This document shows, one piece after another, positions 5,102 to 6,232 of a stretch of DNA of 6,232 nucleotides. The notes under the pieces are model-generated. The model saw only the letters and a list, made by a program, of their open reading frames with translations, was not told where the DNA came from and did no database searches. How positions within the stretch are numbered: position 1 is the stretch's first letter; every line of letters begins with the position of its first letter. Both the position numbers and the translations under genes were made by a program. The DNA is from Candidatus Omnitrophota bacterium (GTDB lineage Bacteria; Omnitrophota; Gorgyraeia; Duberdicusellales; 4484-171): positions 1 through 6,232 of the forward strand of contig JAFGHG010000041.1 of NCBI GenBank assembly GCA_016939345.1, read 5' to 3'.

Positions 5102-6232
5102 ATGAAATATATTCTATCCATAGACCAGGGAACAACCGGAAGCCGGGCCCTTATTTATAACCGTTCAGGCAAGATAGTCGCCAAAGCCTATCAAGAATTC
5201 AGGCAGTATTTTCCCAAGCCCGGCTGGGTCGAGCATAATCCCCAGGATATATATAACAGCGTAAACTCTTCAATCCAAAAAGTCCTTAGGCAGGTTTCCT
5301 GCAGTTCCATAGCCGCAATAGGCATAACTAATCAGCGCGAGACAACTGTTATCTGGGACAGAGATACAGGCAAGCCGGTTTATAACGCTATAGTCTGGCA
5401 ATGCCGCAGGACAGCCGGCCGCTGTGATCAGTTAAAAAAAGACAAAAAAGTTACCGCTTTTTTCAAGAAAACCACTGGATTGCCTATTGATGCTTATTTT
5501 TCTGCAACAAAAATAGAATGGATACTGAAAAATATTTCCGGTGCCTATAAGAGAGCATTAAAGGGAAGATTATGTTTCGGTACAACTGATTCCTGGATCC
5601 TTTTTAATTTGACAAAAGGAAAAGTCCATGCCACAGATTATACCAATGCTTCGCGGACAATGCTTTTTAATATCAACACCCTGGATTGGGATAAAAATAT
5701 ATTATCCAGGTTTGACATACCTTTAAGCATGCTGCCTGAGGTAAAGAGATCGTCGGGAATCTTCGCTAAAAGTGAAAAGATAGGAAGGCTGGTTAAAGGC
5801 ATACCTGTAAGCGCAATAGCCGGAGATCAGCAGGCAGCCTTATTCGGCCAGGCCTGTTTTTCCCGGGGAGACATTAAAAATACATATGGAACAGGAAGTT
5901 TCATTTTACTGAATACCGGGAAAAAACCCATAAATTCAAAATATTCATTGATTACCACTCTCGGTTGCGGAGCTAAGGGTGAACCGGTTTATGTTCTTGA
6001 GGGAGCTGTTTTTATTGCCGGGGCAGCTATCCAGTGGCTGCGGGACGGACTAAAAATAATAAAGAAAGCTTCTGAGTCTGGGGCAATGGCCGAGTCTTTA
6101 GATTCTAACCAGGGGGTTTATTTTGTTCCGGCTTTTGTCGGCCTTGGCGCTCCTTATTGGGATCAACAGGCAAGAGGCATGATTACCGGGCTTACCAGGG
6201 GCACAGAAAGAAAACATATAGTCCGTTCAGCC
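5102..6232 (+). CDS. glpK: Glycerol kinase, 3' end beyond the window
   Basis: This FGGY-family sugar kinase phosphorylates glycerol with ATP to sn-glycerol 3-phosphate in the cytosol. The window holds 377 codons with no stop; full-length enzymes have about 500 residues, so the C-terminal quarter, including part of the ATP domain, is missing only because the window ends. Visible motifs are the DQGTTGSRA phosphate loop (residues 8-16), GWVEHNP (41-47), the glycerol-binding NQRET (77-81, with Arg79 and Glu80), the YFSATK stretch with Tyr132, catalytic Asp242 in GDQQAALFGQ, YGTGSF (262-267), EGAVFIAGAAIQWLRD and VPAFVGLGAPYWD. These follow the E. coli enzyme closely, and the MKYILSIDQGTT start fits the family. 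The ATG lies 12 nt after the patatin gene stop, in the same frame, and the pyrimidine-rich TCCTCTCTTGCT before it is no Shine-Dalgarno, so translation may depend on coupling. The loop before Asp242 lacks the residues known for fructose-bisphosphate or phospho-HPr control. Confidence 0.96.
   Translation, partial: MKYILSIDQGTTGSRALIYNRSGKIVAKAYQEFRQYFPKPGWVEHNPQDIYNSVNSSIQKVLRQVSCSSIAAIGITNQRETTVIWDRDTGKPVYNAIVWQCRRTAGRCDQLKKDKKVTAFFKKTTGLPIDAYFSATKIEWILKNISGAYKRALKGRLCFGTTDSWILFNLTKGKVHATDYTNASRTMLFNINTLDWDKNILSRFDIPLSMLPEVKRSSGIFAKSEKIGRLVKGIPVSAIAGDQQAALFGQACFSRGDIKNTYGTGSFILLNTGKKPINSKYSLITTLGCGAKGEPVYVLEGAVFIAGAAIQWLRDGLKIIKKASESGAMAESLDSNQGVYFVPAFVGLGAPYWDQQARGMITGLTRGTERKHIVRSA

Noticed and set aside
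1..6232. tRNA, rRNA, CRISPR array, insertion sequence or prophage traits.
   Set aside because: No cloverleaf-like gene, spaced direct repeats, transposase or integrase motifs were seen; nearly all the sequence is accounted for by five coherent genes.

Overview
The window holds five genes, all on the + strand, packed with short gaps and covering about 97% of the sequence. There are no RNA genes, insertion sequences, CRISPR repeats or integrase-type genes. GC is roughly 40% by eye, with frequent ATA and AGG codons and the same flavour in every gene, so nothing looks recently acquired. The dense layout and the mix of protein families suggest an uncultivated bacterium. A lineage such as Omnitrophota is a guess from general resemblance only; no marker gene here settles it.

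Region 1 (1-2897) is a likely operon with gaps of 26 and 33 nt. It encodes a UbiA-family membrane prenyltransferase of the decaprenyl-phosphate phosphoribosyltransferase type, an NAD-dependent epimerase/dehydratase of the extended SDR family, and a complete LDH-like malate dehydrogenase. The first two fit lipid-linked sugar or cell-envelope glycan synthesis. The malate dehydrogenase is central metabolism and has no obvious functional tie to them.

Region 2 (2898-3031) is the only sizeable intergenic gap, 134 nt. It contains a perfect 14-bp palindrome, a consensus TATAAT -10 box without a good -35, and an AAGGGAAG Shine-Dalgarno sequence, so a new transcript probably starts here.

Region 3 (3032-6232) encodes a 685-residue protein joining a cyclic-nucleotide-binding-like domain, a MinD/CpaE-like P-loop domain and a patatin phospholipase domain. 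Twelve nt later comes glycerol kinase (glpK), cut off by the window end after 377 codons. A lipid-hydrolysing enzyme followed so closely by glycerol kinase suggests co-transcription and a link to glycerolipid turnover, but this is inference.

The most interesting object is the three-domain protein. Its patatin Ser-Asp dyad is intact, but its cNMP pocket has lost the two key ligand residues and its MinD domain keeps only part of the ATPase signature. It resembles the architecture of neuropathy target esterase (NTE) and may show where the NTE linker came from.
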